A DNA stretch of 64,000 nt from Actinomycetospora termitidis. Lineage in GTDB: Bacteria > Actinomycetota > Actinomycetes > Mycobacteriales > Pseudonocardiaceae. Made by a program: the position numbers and the translations under genes. A model generated the notes under the pieces. It did no database searches. It was not told the origin of the DNA and saw only the letters and a list, made by a program, of their open reading frames with translations. Each line of letters opens with the position of its first letter. Position 1 is the first letter of the stretch. This document shows positions 52,026 to 60,821 of this stretch, in pieces. The stretch spans positions 918,267-982,266 of the forward strand of contig NZ_JASVWF010000003.1 in assembly GCF_030286555.1 (NCBI RefSeq). The letters are read 5' to 3'.

Positions 52026-52103
52026 GATCCCGACCCTTCCCGACGTCGGGTCGGGGCGGCAGAGCCACCCACGACCAGGTGGCAGAGCGGGTACACCGGG
52101 ACC

Positions 52104-52463
52104 GTGGAGGAGAAGACCTGCGCCACCTGCGGCCGCCGCATCGAGTGGCGGAAGAAGTGGGCCCGCGACTGGGAGAACGTGCGCTACTGCTCCGACGCCT
52201 GCCGTCGGCACAAGCCGGACGACACCGACCGTTCGCTGGAGACGACGATCGTCGAGCTGCTCGACCAGCGCGCGGCCGGGAAGACGATCTGCCCGTCCGA
52301 GGCGGCGAAGCAGGTCGGCGGCGACGGCTGGCGCGACCTCATGGAGCCCGCCCGCCGCGCCGCACGCCGCCTCGTCGACGCCGGGACGATCGAGATCACG
52401 CAGCAGGGCCACGTCGTCGACCCCTCCACCGCGAAGGGGCCGATCCGGCTGCGGAAGGTCTAG
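52104..52463 (+). CDS. DUF2256-DUF3253 zinc-ribbon/winged-helix protein
   Basis: Predicted 119-residue protein. Residues 1-38 form a treble-clef-like zinc site with Cys6, Cys9, Cys29 and Cys33 ([18 protein letters not shown], then YCSDAC), the DUF2256 pattern. Residues 45-119 match the DUF3253 winged helix ([46 protein letters not shown]). A nucleic-acid-binding role is likely but not shown. GTG 52104 was chosen as the closest start to the zinc site. Its last 4 bp overlap the convergent VOC gene. Confidence 0.8.
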   Translation: MEEKTCATCGRRIEWRKKWARDWENVRYCSDACRRHKPDDTDRSLETTIVELLDQRAAGKTICPSEAAKQVGGDGWRDLMEPARRAARRLVDAGTIEITQQGHVVDPSTAKGPIRLRKV

Positions 52464-52849
52464 CGCCCGGGGCTGCCCTCGTAGCGGCGGGTGATCACCT
52501 CGAAGTGGTGGCCGCCCGGGTCGTCGAAGTACAGGCCGCGCCCGCCGTTCTCGTGGTTGATGCGGTTCGGCTCGCGGGACCCGGGGCCGGAGAAGTAGAC
52601 GACCCCACGCTCCTCGAGCCGGGCCCGGACGGCGTCGAACTCGTCGTCGGACAGGTGGAACGCGACGTGCTGGCCGGGGAACTCGAACGGCGGCACGGCG
52701 TAGTCGATGGTCAGTGTGTCGTCGACGTCGACGGCGATGAACGGTCCCGCCGGGCGTGGGTCCGGCAGGTCGAGGACGTCGGCGAGGAAACGCGCGGACG
52801 CCTGGGCGTCGTGCGCGGCGAGGGCGAAGTGGTCGAGACGGACGGCCAT
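52460..52849 (-). CDS. VOC-superfamily (glyoxalase/dioxygenase-like) protein
   Basis: Predicted 129-residue single VOC domain pair. [23 protein letters not shown] starts the fold with a possible metal His; [16 protein letters not shown] and the final [17 protein letters not shown] supply a second His and the Glu. It may bind a divalent metal and act on a small molecule, or be an antibiotic-binding protein. The substrate is unknown. It may be read with the upstream PLP-enzyme operon (44 bp away). Confidence 0.82.
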   Translation of the reverse strand: MAVRLDHFALAAHDAQASARFLADVLDLPDPRPAGPFIAVDVDDTLTIDYAVPPFEFPGQHVAFHLSDDEFDAVRARLEERGVVYFSGPGSREPNRINHENGGRGLYFDDPGGHHFEVITRRYEGSPGR

Positions 52850-52893
52850 GGTGGGAGGATCCGAGTCCTCCTCGACGAGGACGTCAAGCACGG

Positions 52894-54288
52894 TCACCGG
52901 GTGAGCCGGTCGAGGAACGCGATCAGCAGCGCCTCCCGCAACCGCGGCGGCGCGGCGTCGAGCAGGGCGTTGACCGGCGCCATGCGATCGGGGACGGCGG
53001 CTCCCTCCAGCCCGGCGAGCGCGAGGAGCCCGTCGAACGCGGCGTCGTCGAGCGTCGCCGGGTCCAGGGCCGCCGCCGCCGCACGCAGCTCGGGCGCCAC
53101 CACCACCGGCCCGGCCGCGACCGCTGCAGCGACCGAGTCGCGCAGCGCCACGACGAGGTCGTCGAGCCCGTCCGCGGTCGCGGCGGAGATCGTGAGGTGC
53201 AGCGTGGCGGGAAGGTCGCGGAACGCCATCTGGGGCTGCACGAACCACCCCCGACCGGACAGCTCGTCGGCGAGCGTGAACACGTCCAGCGCCCCGTCGG
53301 TGGCCACGGCGAGCAGCGACGCGTCCGGCTCGGCGGCCAGGCGCACGTGCTCGGTGCCCCGGACCAGGTCGGCGACGGCGGCCGTCGTCGCGAGCGTCGT
53401 CGCCACCAGCTCCCGGTAGCCCTCCACCCCGATGTGCCGCGTGACCGCCCACGCGGCCGCGAGCGGACCGCCCGAGCGCGTGGACTGCATCGTCGCGTTG
53501 AGCATCGTGTAGCCCGGCCAGTCGGCGCTCGCGAAGAACTGCGGTCGGCGCAGCGCCGGGTCCCGGTGCAGCAGCAGTGAGACGCCCTTCGGTGTGTAGG
53601 CGTACTTGTGCAGGTCCGCCGACAGGCTGGTGACGCCCGCGACGGCGAGGTCCCACGGCTCCGGGTACGCACTCCACGGCAGCACCCAGCCGCCGATGCA
53701 GGCGTCGACGTGGCAGCGGACCCCACGGTCGGCGGCGAGAGCGGCCACCGCCGCGACCGGGTCGACCACCCCGTGCGCGTACGACGGCGCCGAGACCGCC
53801 ACCAGCACCAGCCGGTCGGCCACGGCGTCCATCGCCACCGCCATCGCGTCGGGCACCGCCCGCATCGTCGCCAGGTCGACGTCGACCGCGACCAGCTCCA
53901 CCCCGAAGTAGTGCGCGGCCTTGTGGAACGCACCGTGCGCCGTCGTCGGGACGACCATCGCCGGCCGGTGCACCCCGGCCGCGTCCCGCGCGGTCTGCAC
54001 GGCCAGCAGGATCGACTCCGTGCCGCCGGAGGTCACGGTGCCGACGGCCGTGTCCGGTGCGTGGAACAGCGGCCGCGCCAGCGCGACCAGGTCCCGCTCC
54101 ATCGCGGCGAGGCTGGGGAAGGCAGTCGGGTCGAGGCCGTTGGTGGCCCCGAACGACGCCAGGGCCGCCCGCCCCACCGCGTCCGCCTCCGCGAGCCCGG
54201 AGTCGTAGACGTACGCGAGTGTCCGCCCGCCGTGGGTGGGCAGGTCGTGGGCCCGCAGGGCCTCCAGCTCGGCCAGGACGTCAGCCAT
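52894..54288 (-). CDS. PLP-dependent decarboxylase/lyase resembling sphingosine-1-phosphate lyase
   Basis: Predicted 464-residue fold-type I PLP enzyme. TSGGTES (86-92) binds the cofactor phosphate, HVDACIGG (193-200) holds the aspartate that contacts the pyridine nitrogen, and SADLHKYAYTPKG includes Lys228, the Schiff base. This last block is closest to S1P lyase and related group II decarboxylases. No membrane anchor is present, so it is soluble. The substrate may be a phosphorylated or amino-acid-like aldol. It overlaps the MFS gene by 8 bp, so transport and breakdown are probably linked. Confidence 0.82.
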   Translation of the reverse strand: MADVLAELEALRAHDLPTHGGRTLAYVYDSGLAEADAVGRAALASFGATNGLDPTAFPSLAAMERDLVALARPLFHAPDTAVGTVTSGGTESILLAVQTARDAAGVHRPAMVVPTTAHGAFHKAAHYFGVELVAVDVDLATMRAVPDAMAVAMDAVADRLVLVAVSAPSYAHGVVDPVAAVAALAADRGVRCHVDACIGGWVLPWSAYPEPWDLAVAGVTSLSADLHKYAYTPKGVSLLLHRDPALRRPQFFASADWPGYTMLNATMQSTRSGGPLAAAWAVTRHIGVEGYRELVATTLATTAAVADLVRGTEHVRLAAEPDASLLAVATDGALDVFTLADELSGRGWFVQPQMAFRDLPATLHLTISAATADGLDDLVVALRDSVAAAVAAGPVVVAPELRAAAAALDPATLDDAAFDGLLALAGLEGAAVPDRMAPVNALLDAAPPRLREALLIAFLDRLTR

Positions 54289-55570
54289 GGGAACCCCCGT
54301 AACGACGGATCGGGATCAGGCTCACCGCGACGAGCACCGCGGGCACCACCGAGAACCCCAGCGCGATCGCGAGCAGCGCGGACGGCGACTGGGCGGTCCC
54401 TCCGGTGGAGGCGACGTAGCCACCCGCCGCGAGCACGAGGCCGTAGAGCCCCGGCCCGAGCGCCAGCCCGAGGGTCTCGCCCGCGGTCCAGAGCCCGGTG
54501 AAGACCCCGGTGCGGTTGACCCCGGTCGCCCGCGTGGCCGCGGCCGCCACGTCGGGCAGCATCGCCAACGGACACAGCTGCGTCCCCGCGTAGCCGATCC
54601 CGGCGACGCCGGCCGCGACGTACGCGAGCGCCGGGACCTCACCCGCCGTCGTGACCAGCGCCAGGGACCCGACCACCAGCAGGACCGTCGAGACGACGTA
54701 TCCGGAGCGCTTGCCCCACCGCCGCGACCAGCGTTCCCACAGCGGGCTGACCAGCAGTGCCGGCCCGACGAACGCCGCGAACAGCACCGACGACGCGGCC
54801 GGGTCGGCCAGCAGGTACCGCGCCACGTAGGCCACCCCGGCGAGCAGCGTGCCCACTCCGAGCGCCTGCGCGACGAACGCCAGCAGCAGCCGGCGGAAGT
54901 CCGGGACGGCGAGGGCGACCCGGAGCTGGGCGCGCAGCGGACCGGTCGGCGCGTCGGTGGGGTCCTCGGCGACCCCGCGCGTCGCGACCCAGGCCCCGAG
55001 GGTGCCGACCAGCAGGAGCAGGCCGACGTAGACGCCCATCGCGCGGTGCCCGGCCGCGTCGACCACCAGCGGCGCGGTGCCGCCGGAGAGCAGGATGGCG
55101 AGCGCGATCACCGCCACCCGCCACGACATCATCCGGGTCCGCTCGTCGGCGTCCGGCGTGATCTCGGCCGGCATCGCGTTGAAGGGCACCTGGAAGAACG
55201 CGTAGGCGGTCGCGCACAGCAGGAACGCCACCACCACCCAGGTCGCGGCGAGCGCGGGCGGCGCCGTCGGGCCGGCGAAGATCAGGGCGAACGTCACCGC
55301 CAGGGCGATCCCGGCCCGCAGCAGGAACGGCCGCCGGCGTCCCTGCGGGGAGACGCTGCGGTCGCTGACCCGGCCCGCGATCGGGTTCAGCAGCACGTCC
55401 CACGCCTTGGGCACGAACACGATCAGCCCGGCGACGGCGGCCGCGACGCCGAGCGTGTCCGTCAGGTAGGGCAGGAGCAACAGCCCCGGCACCGTCCCGA
55501 ACGTGCCGGTGGCGACGCTGCCGAGCGCGTACCCGCGGCGGACCCGGGCGGGCAGGACCGCGGCCACCAC
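54281..55570 (-). CDS. GPH-family (MelB-like, MFS_2) cation symporter
   Basis: Predicted 429-residue transporter with twelve hydrophobic segments. The N-terminal LPYLTDTLGV and PKAWDVLLNPIAGRVSDRS, with FQVPFNAMPAEITPDADERTRMMSWR, match the glycoside-pentoside-hexuronide:cation symporter family. It probably imports a sugar-like or other polar solute with Na+ or H+. It is the middle gene of the flavin reductase-MFS-PLP enzyme operon (18-bp gap upstream, 8-bp overlap downstream). Confidence 0.87.
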   Translation of the reverse strand: MVAAVLPARVRRGYALGSVATGTFGTVPGLLLLPYLTDTLGVAAAVAGLIVFVPKAWDVLLNPIAGRVSDRSVSPQGRRRPFLLRAGIALAVTFALIFAGPTAPPALAATWVVVAFLLCATAYAFFQVPFNAMPAEITPDADERTRMMSWRVAVIALAILLSGGTAPLVVDAAGHRAMGVYVGLLLLVGTLGAWVATRGVAEDPTDAPTGPLRAQLRVALAVPDFRRLLLAFVAQALGVGTLLAGVAYVARYLLADPAASSVLFAAFVGPALLVSPLWERWSRRWGKRSGYVVSTVLLVVGSLALVTTAGEVPALAYVAAGVAGIGYAGTQLCPLAMLPDVAAAATRATGVNRTGVFTGLWTAGETLGLALGPGLYGLVLAAGGYVASTGGTAQSPSALLAIALGFSVVPAVLVAVSLIPIRRYGGSHG

Positions 55571-55588
55571 CGGTCGGCGCCGTCGGGG

Positions 55589-56071
55589 CTAGAGCGCGGC
55601 GTCGGTGCGCGCATAGGCGCCGCGGTGGAACACCAGGGGCGGCAGCTCGGCGGTCGCGAGGTCCTGGACCGCGCCGACGACGATCAGGTGGTCACCACCG
55701 TCGTGGGAGGCGTGCAGCGTGCAGTCGATCCACGCCGTGGCCCCGTCCAGGATCGGTCCCCCGGACGGCGCCGGGCTCCAGCCGACGCCCGCGAACTTGT
55801 CGGTGCCCGACTTCGCGAACTGCGTGGAGAGGTTGCCCTGGTCCTGGGCGAGCACGTTGACGACGAAGCGGCCCGTCCCCTCGATCCGCGGCCACGACGA
55901 CGAGCCGCGCCCCGGCAGGATCAGCACCAGCGGCGGGTCGAGCGAGAGCGACGAGAACGACTGACAGGTGAAGCCGGCGGGCTCCCCGTCGACGAGGCCG
56001 GTCACGATCGTGACGCCCGACGGGAAGTGCCCGAGCACCGAGCGCATCGTGGTCGGGTCCGTGCTCGCCAT
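55589..56071 (-). CDS. flavin reductase-like domain protein
   Basis: Predicted 160-residue FMN-binding split barrel of the flavin-reductase family. FPSGVTIVTGLVDGEPAGFTCQSFSSLSLDPPLVLI (short form of the family signature), FVVNVLAQDQ and GDHLIVVGAVQDL are characteristic. Such proteins supply reduced flavin to two-component monooxygenases; none is adjacent here, so the partner may be elsewhere. GGAAGG sits 9 nt before ATG 56071. It leads the operon and is divergent from the TetR gene (87 bp). Confidence 0.87.
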   Translation of the reverse strand: MASTDPTTMRSVLGHFPSGVTIVTGLVDGEPAGFTCQSFSSLSLDPPLVLILPGRGSSSWPRIEGTGRFVVNVLAQDQGNLSTQFAKSGTDKFAGVGWSPAPSGGPILDGATAWIDCTLHASHDGGDHLIVVGAVQDLATAELPPLVFHRGAYARTDAAL

Positions 56072-56158
56072 GGGGCGCATCCTTCCTCGGTCACCGGAGT
56101 CCCCGTCACGGTAGGCGTCCGGGCCGCACGATGCGATCTCTCCTACGCTGACCCGCTC

Positions 56159-56737
56159 ATGGAGCCCGCCCCGCGCCGCGGTCGCAGCAAGGACCGGTCG
56201 AAGGACGCGGCCGTGCTGGACGCGACCGTCCGGCTGCTCGCCTCGCACGGTGTGGCGGGGACGTCGATGGACCGGGTCGCGAGCGCCGCGGGCGTGTCGA
56301 AGGTGACCGTCTACACGCGCTGGCGGAGCAAGAACGAGCTGGTCGGGGCCGCCCTGGCGCACCTGCGGCTGGGCCACGTGCCGGAACCGACCGGCGACGT
56401 CGAGGCCGACCTCGTCGCCCTGCTCACCGCCATGCGCGAGCAGTACGACGAGGTCGGCGCGATGAGCATCCTGGGCACCTGCCTCGCCGACGAGCGCGGC
56501 TCCGGGGGTGAGCTGCTCGGCATCGTGCGCGAGGCCACGCTCCTGCCGCGCCGTGCGCTGTTCGCCGCCGTGCTCGCGGCGGGCGTCGAGCGCGGCGAGC
56601 TGCGGGCCGACCTCGACGTCGAGGCCGCCACCAGCCTCGTCGTCGGGACCCTGTACGCCGACCACCTCGCGGGCCGGACCACCGACCCGACGTCCGCGGT
56701 CGCGCTCGCCCTCAGCGGGTGGCGAGCCGCTCGCTGA
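56159..56737 (+). CDS. TetR/AcrR-family transcriptional regulator
   Basis: Predicted 192-residue repressor. The N-terminal helix-turn-helix (about 17-63) reads AAVLDATVRLLASHGVAGTSMDRVASAAGVSKVTVYTRWRSKNELVG. The C-terminal domain ends in a dimer-forming VVGTLYADHLAGRTTDP, as in TetR_C_16-like proteins. It is divergent from the flavin reductase operon and its 3' end overlaps the MetE-like gene by 26 bp. Either unit may be its target; a palindrome before the MetE-like gene is a candidate site. Confidence 0.9.
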   Translation: MEPAPRRGRSKDRSKDAAVLDATVRLLASHGVAGTSMDRVASAAGVSKVTVYTRWRSKNELVGAALAHLRLGHVPEPTGDVEADLVALLTAMREQYDEVGAMSILGTCLADERGSGGELLGIVREATLLPRRALFAAVLAAGVERGELRADLDVEAATSLVVGTLYADHLAGRTTDPTSAVALALSGWRAAR

Positions 56738-57839
56738 CCAACCGCGCGCCCTCGGCCATCGCGTCGAACTTCGCCCACATCACCCGCGGGTCGACCTCCG
56801 GGCGGTAGGTGGCCTGCGAGGAGAACCCGCAGTCCGCACCCGCCATCACCCGCTCCGGACCGACGAGGCGCACGAATCGCTCCAGGCGCTCGGCGATCAG
56901 CTCCGGGTGCTCGACGATGTTCGACGCGTGCGTGATCACGCCCGGCACCAGCACCTTGTCCGCGGGCAGCGCCACGGTCTCCCACAGGTGGTACTCGTGC
57001 TCGTGGCGCGGGTTGGCGCTCTCGAAGGAGACGTACCGGGCGTTCACCGCGAGGACCAGGTCGATCACGTCGGCCAACGGGACGTCGAACACCCGCGGGC
57101 CCTCGTTGATCGAGTAGCAGGTGTGGAAGCGGACCCGCTCCGGCGGGATCCCGCGCAGCGCGTGGTTCACCGCCTCGACGTACATCCGCCCGCGGCGTTC
57201 GCGGGTCGCCTCGTCGTAGCCGTGGAAGCTGAAGATCTCGGTGAGGAACGGGTCGTCGACCTGCAGCGTGAACCCGGCGTCCACGATCGCCCGGTACTCG
57301 GTGTGCAGCGCGTCCGCGACGGCGAAGTAGTACGCCTCCTCGGACTCGTAGTACTCGTTGACCCCCACCCCGCTCGGCGCGATGGACGGGACGAACGCCT
57401 CGCCCGGGTCGACGGCCGCGGCGAGGTTGTCGAGGTCGCGCCGCAGGGCCTCCTCCTCCTGGTAGACCAGCGGCCCGGTGCACACGACCGGCTCGATCGT
57501 CCCGACGGTGCCGCCCATCATCGCCTGGGCGAAGTACCGCTCGTAGTACTCCGGGAACGCCTCCTGCTCGGCCGCGAAGCTGTACACCGTCTCCGCGCCC
57601 GGCCGGCGCTCCAGGCCCCCGAGGCGCTCGGTGACGTAGCTGAAGAAGCCGAGCTTGCCCATCTCGCCGTCGGTGACCACGTCGATCCCGTGCTCGCGCT
57701 GCTGCGCCACGATCCCGGCCACGGCCTCCCGCGTGGCCCGCTCGCGGGCGGCCGGGTCGACCTGCGGGTCGGCGAGCAGGTCGAGCAGCGCGGTCGGGCG
57801 CGGCAGGCTCCCGACGTGGGTGGTGCGGATGCGGACCAC
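56712..57839 (-). CDS. MetE-C-like (cobalamin-independent methionine synthase-like) protein
   Basis: Predicted 375-residue protein with the C-terminal barrel of MetE but not its N-terminal barrel. THVGSLPRP starts the family, HTCYSI provides His and Cys zinc ligands, and GADCGFS the last Cys; a Glu lies in FESANPRHE. Short MetE-like proteins often transfer methyl groups from other donors, or act in catabolism of xenobiotics. AGGGGA lies 5 nt before GTG 57839. An operator-like palindrome overlaps the promoter. Confidence 0.85.
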   Translation of the reverse strand: MVRIRTTHVGSLPRPTALLDLLADPQVDPAARERATREAVAGIVAQQREHGIDVVTDGEMGKLGFFSYVTERLGGLERRPGAETVYSFAAEQEAFPEYYERYFAQAMMGGTVGTIEPVVCTGPLVYQEEEALRRDLDNLAAAVDPGEAFVPSIAPSGVGVNEYYESEEAYYFAVADALHTEYRAIVDAGFTLQVDDPFLTEIFSFHGYDEATRERRGRMYVEAVNHALRGIPPERVRFHTCYSINEGPRVFDVPLADVIDLVLAVNARYVSFESANPRHEHEYHLWETVALPADKVLVPGVITHASNIVEHPELIAERLERFVRLVGPERVMAGADCGFSSQATYRPEVDPRVMWAKFDAMAEGARLVSERLATR

Positions 57840-57852
57840 GGCGTCCCCTTTT

Positions 57853-57872
57853 CCTGAACCGGATAGTTCAGG
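57853..57872. promoter_or_regulatory. CCTGAAC-N6-GTTCAGG operator
   Basis: A perfect 7-bp inverted repeat with a 6-bp centre (CGGATA) lies 14 bp before the MetE-like start. On the minus strand TATCCG in the centre could be part of a -10 box, so a bound repressor would block it. The size and symmetry fit TetR or MarR proteins. A TetR gene lies 1.1 kb away. Confidence 0.65.
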
Positions 57873-58020
57873 TGAAGCTAGGACCGTTCCCGACGACGGG
57901 TCAACCGCGGCGTCATCAAGAGGTTTTACATCTCAATCGTGCTCAATTCTGCGCTTTCTCCTCCTGGATGAGCTGTGTCACGCTGGTCCGCGAGACCTGC
58001 ACGACGAGGAAGGGTTCACC

Positions 58021-58743
58021 GTGGAGACCTTCGTCCTGATCACCGGCGCCTGGCACGGCGGCTGGAGCTGGCGCCCCGTGGCCACGAAGCTGCGGGCGGC
58101 GGGGCACCGCGTGTACACCCCGACGCTGCCCGGGCTCGACCTCGGCGACGACCCGCGCGGGGTCACCCTCACCGACTGCGCCGACGCCGTCGTCGACCTC
58201 GTCGAGCGCGAGGACCTCACGGACGTGACGCTGCTCGGGCACAGCTGGGGCGGCTACGTCCTCTGTGGCGCCGCGCCCCGCCTCGCCCCGCGGCTGCGCC
58301 GGAACGTCTTCTGGAGCGCCTTCGTCCCGCAGGACGGCGAATCGCTCATGGACGCGGTGCCCCCGCACTACGCGGAGCTGTTCACCGCCCAGGCCGCCGC
58401 GAGTGGGGAGCAAAACACGGTGTCGCTGCCCTTCGAGGTGTGGCAGGGCGCCTTCATGCAGGACGCGAGCGAGGACGCCCAGCGCGCGGTGTTCGGCCTG
58501 CTCGCCCCGCAGCCCATGGGCACCTTCTCCGAGGCCCCGAACCAGAAGCCGTTCTTCGACCTCGACGTGCCGAGCGCCTACGTGCTCTCCGTCGACGACG
58601 TCGCCCTCCCGCCCGGGGAGTACGGCTGGACCCGCTTCCCGGAGCGCCTGGGCGTCACCGCGATCGAGGCGCCCGGTAGCCACGAGGCCAACTTCACCCG
58701 CCCCGGCGAGCTCACGGACGCGTTCCTGAAGGCCTGCGCATGA
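58021..58743 (+). CDS. alpha/beta hydrolase similar to methyl esterases
   Basis: Predicted 240-residue hydrolase. FVLITGAWHGGWSW near the start and GHSWGG (Ser75) match the small plant-type methylesterase/hydroxynitrile lyase family that includes the methyl salicylate esterase SABP2. His221 (GSHEANF) and an Asp near SVDDVALP complete the triad. GGAAGGG precedes GTG 58021. Its stop overlaps the salicylate-hydroxylase-like start by 4 bp, so it probably provides salicylate from an ester. The spacer 57873-58020 is AT-rich near 57915-57960 and likely holds the operon promoter. Confidence 0.82.
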   Translation: METFVLITGAWHGGWSWRPVATKLRAAGHRVYTPTLPGLDLGDDPRGVTLTDCADAVVDLVEREDLTDVTLLGHSWGGYVLCGAAPRLAPRLRRNVFWSAFVPQDGESLMDAVPPHYAELFTAQAAASGEQNTVSLPFEVWQGAFMQDASEDAQRAVFGLLAPQPMGTFSEAPNQKPFFDLDVPSAYVLSVDDVALPPGEYGWTRFPERLGVTAIEAPGSHEANFTRPGELTDAFLKACA

Positions 58744-59912
58744 GGGTCGCCGTCGTCGGCGCCGGGATCGGCGGGCTGACCCTGGGACTCGCGCTACGGG
58801 CCCGCGGGATCGACGTCGACCTCTACGAGCGCGCCGCCGAGCTCCGCGAGGTCGGGGCGGCCGTGGCGCTGTCCGCCAACGGCACCCGCGAGCTGATCCG
58901 GCTCGGCGTCGACGACGCGCTCGACCGCGTCTCCACCCAGCCCACCGAGCTGATCTACCGCGACGGTCGCTCCGGAGAGAGGATCGCCGCGCACCCCGGC
59001 GGCTCCACCTACCGCGAGCGCTTCGGCGCGCCCTACTGGGGCATCCACCGCGTCGACCTGCAGCAGGGCCTCGCCCGGGCGTTCGGCGCCGAGCACCTGC
59101 ACCTATCCCGGACCGTCGTGGGCGTCGGCGACGACGGACGCTCCGTCCGCTTCGCCGACGGCTCCGAGGTGACCGCGGACGTCGTCGTCGGAGCCGATGG
59201 CGTGCACTCCGTGGTGCGGGACTTCGTCGTCCCGGGCGAGGGGCCGCGCTACTCCGGCACGAGCGCCTTCCGCGGCCTCGTTCCGCGCTCCGCGCTGCCG
59301 TCGCTGCCCGACCCGCCGGCCATCCAGTTCTGGGCCGGCCCGCACGCCCACCTGCTGCACTACGCCCTCGGCGGCGTCGAGCGTGACGACGACACCGTCA
59401 ACTTCTTCGCGGTGCTGTGCGGGCCGGACACCTGGGACGGACCCAACCGGGAGGTTCCCGACGGCGAGCTCCTCGCCGCCTTCGAGGGCTGGCACCCCGC
59501 CGTCGTCGAGATGCTCGCCGCGGTGCCGCAGAGCCCGCGCTGGCCGCTGCTCTCCCAGCCCCACCTGACGCGCTGGACCCGCGGCCGCGTCGCGCTGATC
59601 GGCGACGCCTGCCACGCCATGCTGCCCCACCACGGGCAGGGCGCGAACCAGTCGATCGAGGACGCCGTCGTCCTCGCCGGCCTGCTCGCGGCCCACGGTC
59701 CCGACGAGGCCCTCGCGGCCTACCCCCGACGACGCCGGGCCCGCACCCGCGCCGTCTCCACCAGCGCCTGGGAGACCGGGACGCTCCTCCATCTCCCCGA
59801 CGACGACGTCGACGGCCTGAAGGCGCGCGACGCGCGCTTCGCCGGCTACCTCGACGCGAACGCCTGGGTCCACGATTACTCGTCCACCACCACCGAGAAG
59901 GAACCCGCATGA
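58740..59912 (+). CDS. FAD-dependent monooxygenase, salicylate hydroxylase-like
   Basis: Predicted 390-residue group A flavoprotein monooxygenase. The motif GAGIGG (8-13) binds FAD, GADGVHSVVR is the DG motif that contacts FAD and NAD(P)H, and GDACHAMLPHHGQG is the second FAD motif. In this operon it most likely converts salicylate to catechol with loss of CO2. The related 6-hydroxynicotinate and 3-hydroxybenzoate enzymes cannot be fully excluded. ATGA overlaps on both sides show tight coupling with the esterase and catA. Confidence 0.88.
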   Translation: MRVAVVGAGIGGLTLGLALRARGIDVDLYERAAELREVGAAVALSANGTRELIRLGVDDALDRVSTQPTELIYRDGRSGERIAAHPGGSTYRERFGAPYWGIHRVDLQQGLARAFGAEHLHLSRTVVGVGDDGRSVRFADGSEVTADVVVGADGVHSVVRDFVVPGEGPRYSGTSAFRGLVPRSALPSLPDPPAIQFWAGPHAHLLHYALGGVERDDDTVNFFAVLCGPDTWDGPNREVPDGELLAAFEGWHPAVVEMLAAVPQSPRWPLLSQPHLTRWTRGRVALIGDACHAMLPHHGQGANQSIEDAVVLAGLLAAHGPDEALAAYPRRRRARTRAVSTSAWETGTLLHLPDDDVDGLKARDARFAGYLDANAWVHDYSSTTTEKEPA

Positions 59913-60778
59913 CCACCACCGAGGACCAGCCCGTCTCCGACGCCGCGACGGCCGGCTCGCACGCCACCGACATCGCCCGCTCCGGCGCGGCCACCTTCCG
60001 CACCGGCGGCGGCAGCGTCGACGAGGCCCGCGTCGCGACCGTGGTCGGCGCGGCCCTCGAGGGCATCCGCGCCGCGATCCGCGAGAACAAGGTCACCTAC
60101 GAGGAGTTCGACGCCTTCAAGCGCTGGCTGATCAGCGTCTCGGACACCGGCGAGTGGCCGTTGTTCCTCGACGTCTACCTGGAGTTCGAGGTCGAGAAGG
60201 TCGCCGCCGAGACCCAGGACGGGTCCGTCGGCACCATCCTCGGCCCGTTCTGGCTCGACGGGCAGGCCCAGCTGGACTCGCCGGCCACCCTGCCGATGCG
60301 CGACGACGAGCCCGGCACGCCGATGATCCTGGCCGGGCAGGTCACCGACACCGACGGCACGCCGCTGGCCGGCGCGAAGGTCGACATCTGGCACACCGAC
60401 GAGGAGGGCTGGTACTCCGGCTTCGCGTCGAAGCCGCCGGCCGGGAACCTGCGCGGCGTCGTCACCGCCGACGACCAGGGCCGCTACGAGATCCACACCC
60501 GCAAGCCCGCGCCCTACACGATCCCGCTCGACGGCCCGACCGGTCAGATGACCCTGGCCGCCGGCTGGAGCCCGTGGCGCCCCGCGCACATCCACCTGCT
60601 GGTCACCGCGCCGGGCCACCGCACGCTGACCACCCAGCTGTTCTTCACCGGCGACCCGTACCTCGGCAACGACGTCGCCTCGGCCGACAAGCCGGAGCTC
60701 ACCCTCGACCCCCAGCCCACCGGCCACGGCGACGAGATCCGCTCCGACCGGGACTTCGTGCTCGAGCGCGACGCCTGA
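59909..60778 (+). CDS. catA: catechol 1,2-dioxygenase
   Basis: Predicted 289-residue intradiol dioxygenase that cuts catechol to cis,cis-muconate. The non-haem iron ligands are visible as Tyr169 (GWYSGF), Tyr203 (APYTIP), His227 and His229 (RPAHIH). The N-terminal helical dimer domain (about 35-110) with LEFEVEKVA is typical for CatA-type enzymes, as is VDIWHTDEEG. The length fits. Its ATG overlaps the monooxygenase stop, placing it directly after catechol formation. Confidence 0.95.
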   Translation: MTTTEDQPVSDAATAGSHATDIARSGAATFRTGGGSVDEARVATVVGAALEGIRAAIRENKVTYEEFDAFKRWLISVSDTGEWPLFLDVYLEFEVEKVAAETQDGSVGTILGPFWLDGQAQLDSPATLPMRDDEPGTPMILAGQVTDTDGTPLAGAKVDIWHTDEEGWYSGFASKPPAGNLRGVVTADDQGRYEIHTRKPAPYTIPLDGPTGQMTLAAGWSPWRPAHIHLLVTAPGHRTLTTQLFFTGDPYLGNDVASADKPELTLDPQPTGHGDEIRSDRDFVLERDA

Positions 60779-60821
60779 GCAGGGAGACGTAGCGCAGCGG
60801 AGCTCGACCGACAGGAGCACA

